From Chelydra serpentina (taxonomy: Eukaryota; Chordata; Testudines; Chelydridae): 64,000 nt of DNA. Location of the stretch: positions 78,484,501 to 78,548,500 of the forward strand of contig JBAIAC010000004.1 of the NCBI GenBank assembly GCA_037349315.1, written 5' to 3'. This document shows, in pieces, positions 44,165 to 55,174 of the stretch. Position 1 is the first letter of the stretch. Each line of letters opens with the position of its first letter. A program made the position numbers and the translations under genes. The notes under the pieces are model-generated. The model searched no databases and was not told the DNA's origin. It was given only the letters and a program-made list of their open reading frames with translations.

Positions 44165-45221
44165 GGACTGGTCTACTCTAGGACTTTATGTCGAATTTAG
44201 CAGCGTTAACTCGATTTAACCCTGCACCCGTCCACATTACGAAGCTATTTATTTCGACATAAATGACTCTTTAATTCGATTTCTGTACTCCTCCCCGACG
44301 AGGGGAGTAGCGCTAAATTCGACATGGCCATGTCGAATTCGGGTTACTGTGGATGGAATTCGACGCTAATAGCTCCGGGAGCTATCCCACAGTGCACCAC
44401 TCAGTGGACGCTCTGGACAGCAATCCGTGCTCGGATGCTCTGACCTGCCACTCAGGAATAGCCCCGGGAAAATTTGAATTCCTTTTCCTGTCTGGCCAGT
44501 TTGAATCTCATTTCCTGTTTGGACATCGTGGCGAGCTCAGCAGCACTGGCAATGATGCAGAGCTCTCCAGCAGAGGTGACCATGCAATAGCAGAATAGAA
44601 AGAGTGCCCCAGCATGGACTGATCGGGAAGTCTTGGATCTGATCGCTGTGTGGGGAGCTGCGATCGAAAAGACGGAATGCGAAGATCTACGAGAAGATCT
44701 CAAAAGCCATGACGGAGAGAGGATACAGCCGGGATGCAACGAAGTGCCGCGTGAAAATCAAGGAGCTGCGACAGGCATATCAGAAGACCAAAGAGTCCAA
44801 CGGACGCTTCGGATCGCAGACACACACATGCCGTTTTTACGAGGCACTGCATGCTATGCTCGGTGGTGCTGCCACCACTACCCCACCAGTGTCCGTGGAC
44901 TCCAACGACGGGGTCTTATCTACGGCCACGTCGACTGAAGTTTTTGCGGACGGTGAAGAAGAGGAAGGAGAGGAAGAGGACGAGGCAGTCGACAGCGCTT
45001 TCACCGCTGATTTCCCCGACAGCCAGGATCTGTTCATCACCCTCACTGAGATCCCCTACGAACCCTCCCAAGGCAGCATCCCAGGCCAGGAACCAGGCGA
45101 AGGATCAGCAGGTCAGTGTTTTAAACATTTATTTGGAATAGAATAGGCATGGTGTGTTAGCAATGTGTTTTTATTGCTTAATTTGCCATAGGCGTTTTGT
45201 TTTGAGTCGTTTCCAGTGCAA

Positions 45222-45512
45222 CTACTCGAAAAGTCTGTCAATATGTATGGGGATAGAGGAGAAATCCCCATCGGAGATCTCCGCGAAGTTCTCCTGGAGG
45301 TACAGTGAAAGCTTTTGCATCAGGTTCCCAGGGAGAGCGGCCTTATTGTCTCCTCCGTGGTAGGATTCTTTTCCGCGCCATGCAAGCTTCAGGTACTCTG
45401 GTATCATTGCCTTGCATAGCATAGTGGCATACGGCCCCAGGGTTTCCTGGCATTCACGCAGCATGCGGTCTTTGTCTGTCTCCATAATCCTCATCAGAGT
45501 GATATCAGTCAT
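45222..45512 (-). CDS. unrecognised 96-codon antisense frame in the Myb intron
   Basis: An open frame begins at an ATG in good context (GCACCATGA) and ends in IDRLFE at 45222. The composition is protein-like: Leu/Met-rich segments such as MLCKAMIPEYLKLAW and NLMQKLSLYLQ, not low-complexity. It lies on the nuclease strand, downstream of the nuclease gene, and just downstream (in its own direction) of the minisatellite. The frame is open for another 42 codons upstream, into the minisatellite. Copy 1 has the same frame, broken by a 2-base deletion. I know no homologue. It could be a third element-encoded protein, a downstream exon of the nuclease transcript, or chance. Confidence 0.4.
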   Translation of the reverse strand: MTDITLMRIMETDKDRMLRECQETLGPYATMLCKAMIPEYLKLAWRGKESYHGGDNKAALPGNLMQKLSLYLQENFAEISDGDFSSIPIHIDRLFE

Positions 45513-45624
45513 GGTGCCCTGGTTTGAATGAGTGGTTTTTTTAGTATAGTGACTTCTTGATTTTTCCTTTAAAGAACGACACCCAGCGGTTTCCAGCCAC
45601 GCGGGGGGGGGGGGGGCGGGAGCT

Positions 45625-46133
45625 GGGAGGCTAACCATTGAAACTTAGCGGTGCGCAGGCAGGGAGAGTTCCCGGGACCAGCCACGTGGAGGCGGGGTGG
45701 CGGGAGCTGGGAGGCTAACCATTGAAACTTAGCGGTGCGCAGGCAGGGAGAGTTCCCGGGACCAGCCACGTGGAGGCGGGGTGGCGGGAGCTGGGAGGCT
45801 AACCATTGAAACTTAGTGGTGCGCAGGCAGGGAGAGTTCCCAGGACCAGCCACGCGGGGCGGGGGGGGGGGAGCTGGGAGGCTAACCATTGAAACTTAGC
45901 GGTGCGCAGGCAGGGAGAGTTCCCGGGACCAGCCACGTGGAGGCGGGGTGGCGGGAGCTGGGAGGCTAACCATTGAAACTTAGCGGTGCGCAGGCAGGGA
46001 GAGTTCCCGGGACCAGCCACGTGGAGGCGGGGTGGCGGGAGCTGGGAGGCTAACCATTGAAACTTAGTGGTGCGCAGGCAGGGAGAGTTCCCGGGACCAG
46101 CCACGTGGAGGGGGGGTGGCGGGTAGGCGAGCC
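45625..46133. repeat. intronic minisatellite, six 84-bp units (copy 2)
   Basis: Units are marked by 'ctaaccattgaaacttag' at 45631, 45715, 45799, 45882, 45966 and 46050, a period of 83-84 bp. Most units contain CACGTG (an E-box). The array ends in the same 'gccattgtagatgagcgg' junction as copy 1, but the amplified unit is the other one. Proline-rich minus-strand frames here are repeat translations. Confidence 0.9.
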
Positions 46134-47722
46134 ATTGTAGATGAGCGGTTTTGGCAGCAGCAGGAACTGGCCACCGCTAAGAACTGTGCTTGAAACATGG
46201 GAGTACAGCACTGCTGTGAAGTAAGCTCTCAGCAGTCCAACGGCAATGGCTTACCATGGTCTCCAGAGAGCCGATTTCCGGTATCCAGCACTGCTTATGT
46301 GATCTGCACACCAGGACCCCAGGCACTCAGTATAAAGACATAATATTTGACTTTGTAGTACGTGCACATGTGATAGGTAGTGTGCATGGTCTTATTCACA
46401 GGGAAAGAGTATAGGCATTGTTCGGGGAAAAGTATCTTTCTGAGGAATTCACTCCCTTTCTCCCATCCCACAGCTGCAAGTGTCTCCCGCCCTACCCGTG
46501 GATCACCCTCCCAGAGGCTTGCGCTGATCAGGCGGCACAAAAAGAGAACCCGGGACGACATGTTTTCCGAACTGATGGTCTGTTCCTGAAATGAGCCGGC
46601 ACAGCGGAGAGAGGACGTCTCAAGGTCCGAGCGAGCAGTCAGCGAACGGGAGCAGAGGGCTGAAGCTCGCGAGGACAGGTGGCGGCAGGAAGACCAGCAG
46701 GCGACTCAAACGCTGCTGGGACTAATGAGGGAGCAAACGGACATGCTCCGGCTCCTGGTAGACGTTCTACAGGACAGGAGACAGGAGGAAAGAGCCCCTC
46801 TGTATGTTATTTCCAACCGCCCTCCCCCGCCACAAAGTCCAATCCCCCCCTCACCCAAAGTCACTAGAACGAGGGGAGGCAGGGGCCGTGGAAATAATCA
46901 CTCCACCCCTGCAGACTGCTCCAGTAGCAGAAGGCTCCCATTCCCAAAAATTTAGATGGGACCTTTCCTTCCCTCCAACCGCACCCCACCCCAGTCCCCG
47001 TCCAAGTTTCATCTCAAAACTATGTTCCCCTTAATAAAAATGTTTGTTCTGTACAGTGCTGTTTCCTTTACTTTCTTTCACAGGACAGTTTGATTTGGGG
47101 GGAGGGGGTAAGGGGGTTAGTAATTTGAGACGACAGGCGCCTGTACCAGGGTACAGACAGGGGGAAAGGTTCAACAGAAAAAAACACTCACATTGCATTC
47201 ACTGGGCACACTTGTCATTCTGGGAGGGGGTTTTCATGTTCTCTATGCGGGGGACTCTGTGACTTTCTGGTGGGGGAGGGTGGCTGCAGATCTTTTGCGG
47301 CCGGCAATAGCCTGCATGACAGATCCATGCAGCAGGGGATCTGTGGCCGCAATCCACGGCCAAAAAGTCACACAGGCCCCCCCTCACAGAGTTGCGAACA
47401 GGAGCGGTTGCAGGCTCCGTTGAAACAAGCAGTCCACCACTGCGGACTGCTCTGGGAGCAGGAGCCTGTCATTCCCCAAGTTTGGAAGCGTCCTTTCCAT
47501 CACTGCACCCACTCCCCAACCGCAGTATGCGTCCCAGGTTAAACCCTTAACCGAGAAATCATTAATAAAGAAGACGGTTTTAATAAACAATGTTTCCTTT
47601 ATTGTACTTTTAAAGCGTTGAATGAAGAGGGGGAAAGGGGTTGGTAATTGGAGAGGATAGGCAACAGTAACTGGGTAAAGAAACGGGGGCAGGTTCAGCT
47701 TCTGTTTAAACAAGCATAACAG

Positions 47723-49006
47723 TCACAGGTTACTCTGGTCAGTCTGGAAGCTAGCTTTCAAAGCTTCCCGGATGCGCAGCGCGTCCCGCTGGGATCTTCT
47801 AATCGCCCGGGTGTCCGGCTGTGCGTAATCAGCAGCCAGGCGATTTGCCTCAACCTCCCACCCTGCCATAAACGTCTCCCCCTTGCTCTCACAGAGATTG
47901 TGGAGCACACAGCACGCTGCAATCACAATGGGGATATTTGTTTGGCTGAGATTGGAGCAAGTAAGTAAGCTTCTCCATCTCCCTTTGAAACGCCCAAAAG
48001 CACACTCCACCACCATTCTGCACTTGCTCAGCCGATAGTTGAAGAGCTCCTTTTCAGTGTCCAGGGCTCCTGTGTATGGCTTCATGAGCTAGGGCATTAG
48101 CGGGTAGGCTGGGTCCCCGAGGATCACTATAGGCATCTCCACATCCCCAACACTTATTTTGCGGTCCGGGAAGTAAATACCCTCCTGCAGCCGTCTAAAC
48201 AGACCAGAGTTTTTGAAAACACGAGCGTCATGAACCTTGCCCGGCCATTCGACATTGATGTTGGTAAAACGTCCTTTATGGTCCACTAGTGCTTGCAGCA
48301 CCATAGAAAAATAGCCCTTACGGTTAATGTACTGGCTGCTCTGGTGGTCCGGTCCCAGGATAGGGATGTGTGTCCCATCAATAGACCCGCCGCAGTTTGG
48401 GAATCCCATAGCAGAAAAGCCATCTATGATCACCTGCACGTCTCCAAGGGTCACTACCTTTGAGAGCAGCAGGTCAACGATTGCATGGGCAACTTGCATC
48501 ACAGCAACCCCCACAGTAGACTTGCCCACTCCAAATTGATTCGCGACTGACTGGTAGCTGTCAGGCATTGCAAGCTTCCACAGGGCTATGGCCACTCGCT
48601 TCTGGATAGTCAGGGCAGCGCTCATTCGGGTGTCTTGGCGCTTCAGGGCAGGGGACAGCAACTCACAAAGTTCCATGAAAGTGCCCTTACGCATCCGAAG
48701 GTTTCGCAGCCACTGGGATTCATCCCAGTCCTGCAGCACTATGCGGTCCCACCAGTCAGTGCTTGTTTCCCTTGCCCAGAATCGCCATGCCACAGGATCA
48801 ACGTGAGCCATTGCCACCATGATGTCTACGGGCCGGGGTCCCGTGCTTTGCGAGAGGTCTGTGCCCCTCTCAGAGTTCATGTCCTCTCGGAGCTTCCGTT
48901 GCCTCCTCGCCCTATTTCTCAGCATCTGCCTCTGGAAAAGGTGGACGATAAGGTGCGAGGTGTTGACAACGGACAGACCAGCAGCGATAATTGCGGAGGG
49001 CTCCAT
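47723..49006 (-). pseudogene. HARBI1-like DDE nuclease, copy 2 (one internal stop)
   Basis: A frame of 427 codons from 49006 (MEPSAIIAAG) to 47723 has one interruption, the TAG at codon 306 (48089-48091), where I expect the Trp of PLLPWLMKPY. Numbering through that codon, the catalytic residues are Asp210 (SIDGTHIPI), Asp260 (KVHDARVF) and Glu334 (VVECAFG). A helix-turn-helix lies at about 151-172 (YQSVANQFGVGKSTV). The stop lies between the second and third catalytic residues, so termination leaves no active enzyme. The next base is C (TAG CTC), a context that permits some readthrough. Otherwise the gene looks full length for a Harbinger nuclease. Confidence 0.92.
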
Positions 49007-49639
49007 GCTTGCTGTCCTGTGGCGTCCGCGCTGTTAATCACCAGAAAAGGGCGCGAATTAATTGCCCGCCGGAGCTTTCATGGAGGGAGGGCGGGAGTGT
49101 GGGTCGAATGACAACATTTACCCAAAACCACCCTCGACACATTTTTGGCCACAGAAGGTACTGGGGGCTACACCCAGAATTCCAATGGGCAGCGGGGACT
49201 GTGGAAACTGTGGGATAGCTACCCACAGTGCACCGCTTGCAATGTCGACGCTTGCCCCATTACTGTGGACTCACAAACTCGAATTAATGTCCTTGGTGTG
49301 GATTCGCACGCTCGACTTTGTAATATCGGTTTCACAAGTTCAGTTTAAGAAAAATCGAGAGACATACCCTAACACAACGGGTTTAGAATTAGGTCACAAA
49401 GTCTCTATCTTGCAAAGGCCTGCGCCTGTAATAACTAAACTGATCTCTTGCTCCACCAGACAGATTTTACCATACCATCACAAGAGAGCAGTACTCAGTA
49501 AATCCATGATTAGAGCTGGTCAGTGTTTCATGGTCAGTGGAACTGGAGTCAGGTGGCCCATGCTTCCTGGAGGGACTGTTATGGGCAGGACACCAGGAGA
49601 ACTAGAGAATGGGTGAAGTTAGGCTGGAAGCAACTTAGC

Positions 49640-51490
49640 AACATGGATAGAGCAGTGCACATAGTTTAATAAAGATTCACTTGTTCAATTAGCCTGCATT
49701 CAGCTTCACTGTGGAGCAATACCGGATTTTCACTAGAGACCAAGCTGAAGGGAGTGGATAGACCCTGATGTTACTACCTTAAGCATACTGGCTGCTACAT
49801 GCAGTTTTGGGACCTTGACAAACTCCCTGAGTCAGGACTGAATAGTTGTGGCACTTGGGATCACCACCTGTGGGAACAGCTGCTCTGTGAAGGCAATCTC
49901 ATATTAGACAGCTGCTTAGACATGGCAGTGTGCAGTGAAGACTCAAAAGATGGATGAAAGCCCTAGGAGACACACTATCACCAGAAGTGCATGTAGTGAG
50001 ACAACAGCAAAGGAGAGCAGGTACCAAGGGTTCCATACCCAGAGTTAGATACAGTTACTGGGGGAGACAGCATGAGTAGGTAAAGGAAAAGTGCCCCACA
50101 CTAGGACAGCGTTGCAAGGAATGTGGCAAGCTGAACCCTTACAGCAATGTGTGCAAGAGCAGAGGAAAGTCCCTGAAAGACTGTCATACTTGTACAAGAG
50201 GGGGAAGGCACATCAGACAATGATGACATTGGACTCTCTCCTTGAGTCCCAGATCATATCAGGTTCAGGCTGTCAGGACCAGAAAGTTACAAGGTGCAAT
50301 ACCAACTTCTCTACATGCAGTAATCTTAATAGGGAATGGCCTGTGCAATTTCCCCTGAATAGCAGGGCCTCCAGTAATGTGGTTCCGTGGGGTGAACTGG
50401 ATTTCAACACACCCATTACAAACAGCAGGCACACTTTAATAATGTACAATGAGAGCATAATGCAGCCTTTAGGAAAATGTGACCTCATAATAACTAACCT
50501 GAAAAATAACAGATGATACCAACTGAAGTTTGTGAATAGTAAGTGCCACAGACCCCTCTTGGGTGAATATAACCATACAAGCAATGGATCTGATCAGGGT
50601 GCAGCATCAGAATGTTATAGTTGCAGTGCAAGAAGCCAAAAGGGAGTCCCATGGACAATGGAGGCAATTTTAAAAGCATATAGGAATATTTTCAAAGGTG
50701 CTGGGTGCCTCACATGAAAGCTGTGATTCCAAGTAAAACCTACAGTGGAACCTGTGCACTAATCATTATGTAACCCAGTATGTAAGGAGCTCAAAAGACT
50801 GCAGAGCAGTGGTATCATAACACCTGTAGTGGCCACCATACAGCCTGAGTCAGCAGCATGGTGGTGATAAAGAAGCCATCAGGCAAAGTATGCATCTGCA
50901 TAGACCCCCAAGCCACTGAACCAGGCACAGAGAAGATGCCACTATCTACTGTCCACAAGTGGTGGCATCCTGCAAGAACTTTCCAAAGCCAGAATCTTTA
51001 TGGTCTGTGATTTGAGTAACGGGTTTGGCATAGACGCCTGGATAAAGAGTTTGGCATACTGACAACCTTTGCAATACCATTTGATTGCTACATATGGCAT
51101 TACATGCCAATGGGCATATGCCCAACACCAGAGGTGTGCCAGAGAAGGCTCATCCAAGCACAGGAAGGACTGCCTGGGGTGAAAATAATTGCAGATTATA
51201 TCCTCATTGTAGCTGTAGGAAGCAATGATACAGAAGCTATACTAGATCATGACAGAAAACTACAAGATTTTCTACAGCAATGCAGGGACAAGAACAAAAA
51301 ATTGAACTAATAAAAAATGCAACTCAAACAGGGTAAGGTGACATATCTTGGACATCTGCTCATGGCAGAAGAACTGAAAGCAGATCCTAACAAGATCAAG
51401 GCAGTCAGTGACACGTCAGCTCCAGAGGATGTGAAACGGGTAGAGCACTTCATAAGAATTATCAATTTTCTGTTAACACCTGGCTGCAGT
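49640..51490 (+). pseudogene. second Gypsy retrotransposon relic (gag zinc region to RT)
   Basis: A zinc-knuckle-like CKECGKLNPYSNVC (50113-50154) lies where gag would end. RT motifs follow: VVIKKPSGKVCICIDP (50861-50908), MPMGICPTPEVCQRRL, then LPGVKIIADYILIV and KQGKVTYLGHLLMAEELKAD, then a connection segment with VEHFIRIINFLL. The catalytic ADD reads ADY, so the second Asp is lost. Frames change repeatedly. An AATAAAG at about 49669 may be the end of a 5' LTR. It is unlike the Gmr1-like element in sequence and has no recognisable integrase. Confidence 0.7.
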
Positions 51491-52794
51491 AGCAAAACCC
51501 ATAAATCAACTCAGAAGGCAGGATGTTGCCTGAGACTGGGCAAGTCACTAATAGAAAGAATTTGACACACTGAAACAACAACCTCGGATTCATAACTAAA
51601 TGCAATCTGCTGATTCTTTGGGTTGTTTTTTTTCAAATTGAGGTTAGATGGTCAGCAGTAGCAAGGATGGACTAAAGCTATAACGGACATGTATCCATCA
51701 AAACTTCAAAATCCTCCTACCAGAAAAACAAAAGACACTTCTTCTCAGTCTAACTCGCTCTTCACTCCCCATTGACTCTTCCTATTTGCTCCCTGGATGA
51801 ATTATCTTCATCCAACTTTTGAGTCCTTGGTGTTCCCTTCAAGTGCGGTAACCCAGCCAGCGTCTTCCACTCCAGTCGACTGGCCGTAATTAGCTATTAT
51901 GATGCATTTTACCTGCCATATTACCTGCTACAGTAATCTGCTTCTGACATGTCTCTTTAGCAATTAATGTAAGCCCAGTAATCATTTTTACTCTGTCTCA
52001 CAAAAGTCAACTAACAATATGTAAATAGCCAGAAATATTCTTCTTTCCTGCTTTCTCCTTCCTTAAATCAGGTACTTCCCCACACCCTGCCCTCAAACTA
52101 CCAAGAGTTGGATTTTAGTGAAGTCACATTCCTTCTTTCCCTTTACTAAAAGTTGTTCACTATCCCTCAGTTCTTCTAAAGATCCTGTTTCTCACTGTTT
52201 GAAGATCCTCCTGAATTTCTCTCTGTGAGCATAGTTTTAATTGGTGAGGATTCCTTCATGTGTCTCTTACCAGTTGTGAATGTATTTGATCCATGTTGCT
52301 CTCTATCAACAGCCTTGTCCATTCCTGGTCAACTGTGGGGCAAGAAAGAAGCAATTGTCCAATGAAGGGTGTCTCATCCGTTCTAAGGCTTCCTCTAGTA
52401 AACATGTTCCTTTGGCTTCTGTCAGAACACTGAACCTTATGCCTCAAGCTCCCACCCTCACCACACCTGCCTCCTCACTCTCTGCCTTTACATGACTTCC
52501 AACACCCACCTCTTCAAGAAAGATTACAAACTTAAAAAATATAAAGAAAGAGAAATTTAAAGCCAAATACAATAATTTAGAATTTTCTTTGCTTTGGTCT
52601 AAATAACACTGACATGTCACCATTAATCATATTGTCCTTTTCCATTATCTTTCTGTTCTTCTAGCCCTCTCTGTTTTTATCTTCTCTTATTGTTGTGTGA
52701 ATGTAAGTCCTGATCTTGCAAACCCTTATGTACATGAGTAACTTTACACAGTTGAGTACTCCCATTGCGTGCATGAATCAATGTATATAGCCTT
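51491..52794. other. no recognised feature
   Basis: About 1.3 kb of mixed DNA after the Gypsy relic. It might contain decayed parts of the same element that I cannot read. Confidence 0.4.
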
Positions 52795-53270
52795 AAACTG
52801 TAAGCTCTTTGGGGCAGGGACTGTCTTTTTGATATGGGTATGTACAGTGCCTGATACAAAGTAGGCACTACCTAGCACAAATAATAATATTGGGGCATGT
52901 ACATATCTCAATGCCTGGTACAGTGTAGGCCAGGGATCGGCAAGCTTTGGCACGCAACCCGCCAGGGTAAGCCCCCCTGGTGGGCCAGGCCAGTTTGTTT
53001 ATCTGCCGCGTCCGCAGGTTCGGCCGATCGCAGCTCCCACTGGCTGCAGTTCACCGCTCCAGGCCAATGGGGCCTGCAGGAAACAACGCCGCTCCCATTG
53101 GCCTGGAGCGGCGAACCACAGCCAGCGCGATCGGCCGAACCTGCAGATGCGGCAGGTAAACAAACCGGCCCAGCCCACCAGCAGGCTTACTCCGGCAGGC
53201 TGCGGGCCAAAGGTTGCCGATCCCTGGTGTAGGCACTATTCTTCTACAAATAATGAGGCATGTACATCTA
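52795..53270 (+). mobile_element. SINE tail(s), interrupted by a hAT MITE
   Basis: 'gtaagctctttggggcaggg' and 'tgtacagtgcctgatacaaa' are the tail of the common SINE type. Partly repeated tail wording ('gtgtaggcactattcttcta', 'acaaataat') surrounds the MITE. Confidence 0.6.
52931..53226. mobile_element. hAT-type MITE, 296 bp, palindromic, perfect 8-bp duplication
   Basis: GTGTAGGC at 52923-52930 and 53227-53234. Ends CAGGGATCGGCAAGCTTTGG and, reverse-complemented, CAGGGATCGGCAACCTTTGG. Inside, 'gcaggttcggccgatcgc' is mirrored by 'gcgatcggccgaacctgc', so much of the element can fold back. Same family as 28082-28318. Confidence 0.85.
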
Positions 53271-54189
53271 GCTAAATAATTTGTCATTAATAGAATCTGC
53301 AGCATGAGAGAAAAAGATACTGTGCTCTTAGATGAACTTGCACACCTACAGAAATGCAGAAAATATATCAAACCATAAGGCACATATAATACAAGTGTAC
53401 TCTGAAATAATGTAAGCGGAAAAATCAGCAACAGCTATTTTAACTAGCTTTGCCAGATTTAGACTCATCTTCTCAGATACTTAGAAAGGTTAGCAACAAA
53501 TTATTACTTTAAAATTCTCACTTTTTATAGGTTACTATAATTACTAGAATTATGCTTCACAAAATAACTATAGTTACTAAAACACTGTTTCACAAATGCA
53601 GCTCTGCAAAAATTCTCCACATTGAAGCAGGTCAGAATCTAGATCCATTTTTAAATGCAAATATGGGCACAAAAAGCACTTCTAAGTTGCAGCATAATGC
53701 CTTCCATTTGGACACACACTTTTGGACAAAACAAATTGGTCAGATGTTACAATCAAAATCTTATAGTTCAAGTATCTTCCAGAATACCTCCAAAATATAG
53801 TTTACAATCTCTAAACACAACCTTAAGTGAAGTTAAATAAATTACTCCTGTCCAGTAAGATCAAGATTCTTGCATCCGCCACAAAAATTCTGTAAAGACT
53901 ACACACACCCACATTAAGGTTGATCAGAGAGCCCCTGGGAAATGGCAATAACCAGTGTTCAAATAGTGTGCAGATGGCTAGGACCAGCCGTATCATGAAA
54001 ATCTGATCACTGTGCCTACAAAAATCAAAAGGGAAATTGTTAAGCAATTGTTCCTCGCTTAAGTGTTACAATTAAAATCCTGTATGTTTGACAACTCACG
54101 CATCTCAGCAATAAAGAAAATTCCTCAAATTGTACGCTAGGAACTCTAGAAGTGAGTGGTTTTGATAAGCGATTGCTTAAAATCTTTAA
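53271..54189. other. no recognised feature
   Basis: About 900 bp of AT-rich DNA, nothing named. Confidence 0.4.
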
Positions 54190-54262
54190 TAATAATACTC
54201 TGCACCAATAGAGTGCTTTTTTCTAAGCGTCTCAAAGCGCTTTATAATAGAGACCTACCTTC
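54190..54262 (+). repeat. MIR-like SINE fragment
   Basis: 'ctcaaagcgctttataatag' is a core-SINE signature. A similar one is at 54735-54805 ('cccaaagcacagtacaaatc'). Confidence 0.4.
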
Positions 54263-54403
54263 GCTAAAAAGATTCCTGTTGAAGGAATCTTTGAGACACT
54301 CTTGCCTTTCCCTTCCAGCCTCTTGCTCATCTGGAGGGAGAAGAATCAGCTAAGACAGTATGGTTAATAGTCTTCCACTCTCCAAGACTGGCTATATAGA
54401 AAC

Positions 54404-54493
54404 AAAGAGACCGGGGGTGGCGAGGGAATAGCTTTTATTGGCCCAACTTCCACTGGCGAGAGCGATATTACCTCACTCACCTTGTCTCTCTAA
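54404..54493. repeat. foldback of a dispersed repeat end
   Basis: 'agaccgggggtggcgaggga' (about 54408-54427) and 'attacctcactcaccttgtc' (about 54467-54486) are inverted, diverged copies of one sequence that is common as a repeat end in turtles. Confidence 0.35.
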
Positions 54494-54805
54494 TATCCTG
54501 GGACCAACACAGCTAAAACTACACTGAATATATAGCAACAGGATTTTCAAAGAGAGAGCTGGTGTTTGGGGATATGTTAGATGGAACCAAAGGTTCTGTG
54601 ACAGTTGGTCACAGTTAATGACTAAAGAAAGATGTTGGGGGAAGATGGCTAAAAAGCTCTTGTGCTGAGTCCAGTAACTCGACTCCTGTTCTCCTCTCCT
54701 GAGCTGACACAGGTTTTTTGAGACTCCACAGTCTAATAAATAATCATAATATTTACATAGCACCTTCCATCCCAAAGGATCCCAAAGCACAGTACAAATC
54801 AGATA

Positions 54806-55174
54806 CATATGGCACTGAAATGCAAATAGCTTCGCCAATTTTTTTCTCAGACTTGAAAAGATATACTGCTCTGGTATAGGAGACGCAGCATGGGAAATTC
54901 CAGCCCAAAGGTAATTGGTTTGATCAAGTTACGAGCAGGTGAAACTACAGCATGCATGGAGGGGATTAGAGGAGAATTGGAATTCAAACTTAAATATAGA
55001 GTGTACTAGCCATATACATTTGAATGGCTACAGAGATTTACAAATAAATAATTCCACTGAGGAGGACTAGTGTCATAAAAGCAAAGATTAGGGGGTTTAT
55101 AACATTACGATATAACAGTTGAAGCTAGACAAACTTAGACAAGAAATAAGGCACACATTTTTAACAAAAAGAAC
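54806..55174. other. no recognised feature
   Basis: Short AT-rich stretch, nothing named. Confidence 0.35.

Larger units (their letters stand above)
44555..46955 (+). pseudogene. Harbinger Myb/SANT-like protein gene, copy 2
   Basis: Same two-exon design as copy 1. Exon 1 (44555-45111) has a TAG at 44588-44590 (TTG in copy 1) and a 20-base deletion at about 44655 that removes part of the Myb domain and shifts the frame. The rest, from about 44709, stays open through the acidic run to the donor GCAG^GTCAGT. Exon 2 starts at 46474 and has the same TGA as copy 1 at 46587-46589. Beyond it the frame is open to 46955 and, unlike copy 1, reads through the Pro-rich and Arg/Gly-rich tail to SSSRRLPFPKI. 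This helps to define the original C-terminus. Confidence 0.8.
44165..49369. mobile_element. PIF/Harbinger DNA transposon, copy 2 (about 5.2 kb)
   Basis: Left end GGACTGGTCTACTCTAGGAC. TAA flanks both sides (44162-44164, 49370-49372). Same gene layout and orientation as copy 1. The right terminal repeat has lost about 16 bases: 'aaaatcga' now runs straight into 'gacataccc'. The nuclease gene has a single internal stop, while the Myb-like gene is badly damaged. Confidence 0.95.

Noticed and set aside
45569..46104. Proline-rich minus-strand frames with repeated blocks
   Set aside because: They translate the 84-bp minisatellite: 84 is divisible by three, so a frame stays open by repetition.
45625..46133. 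Regular array that could suggest a CRISPR
   Set aside because: The units are contiguous 84-bp tandem repeats without unique spacers, in a vertebrate-type transposon.
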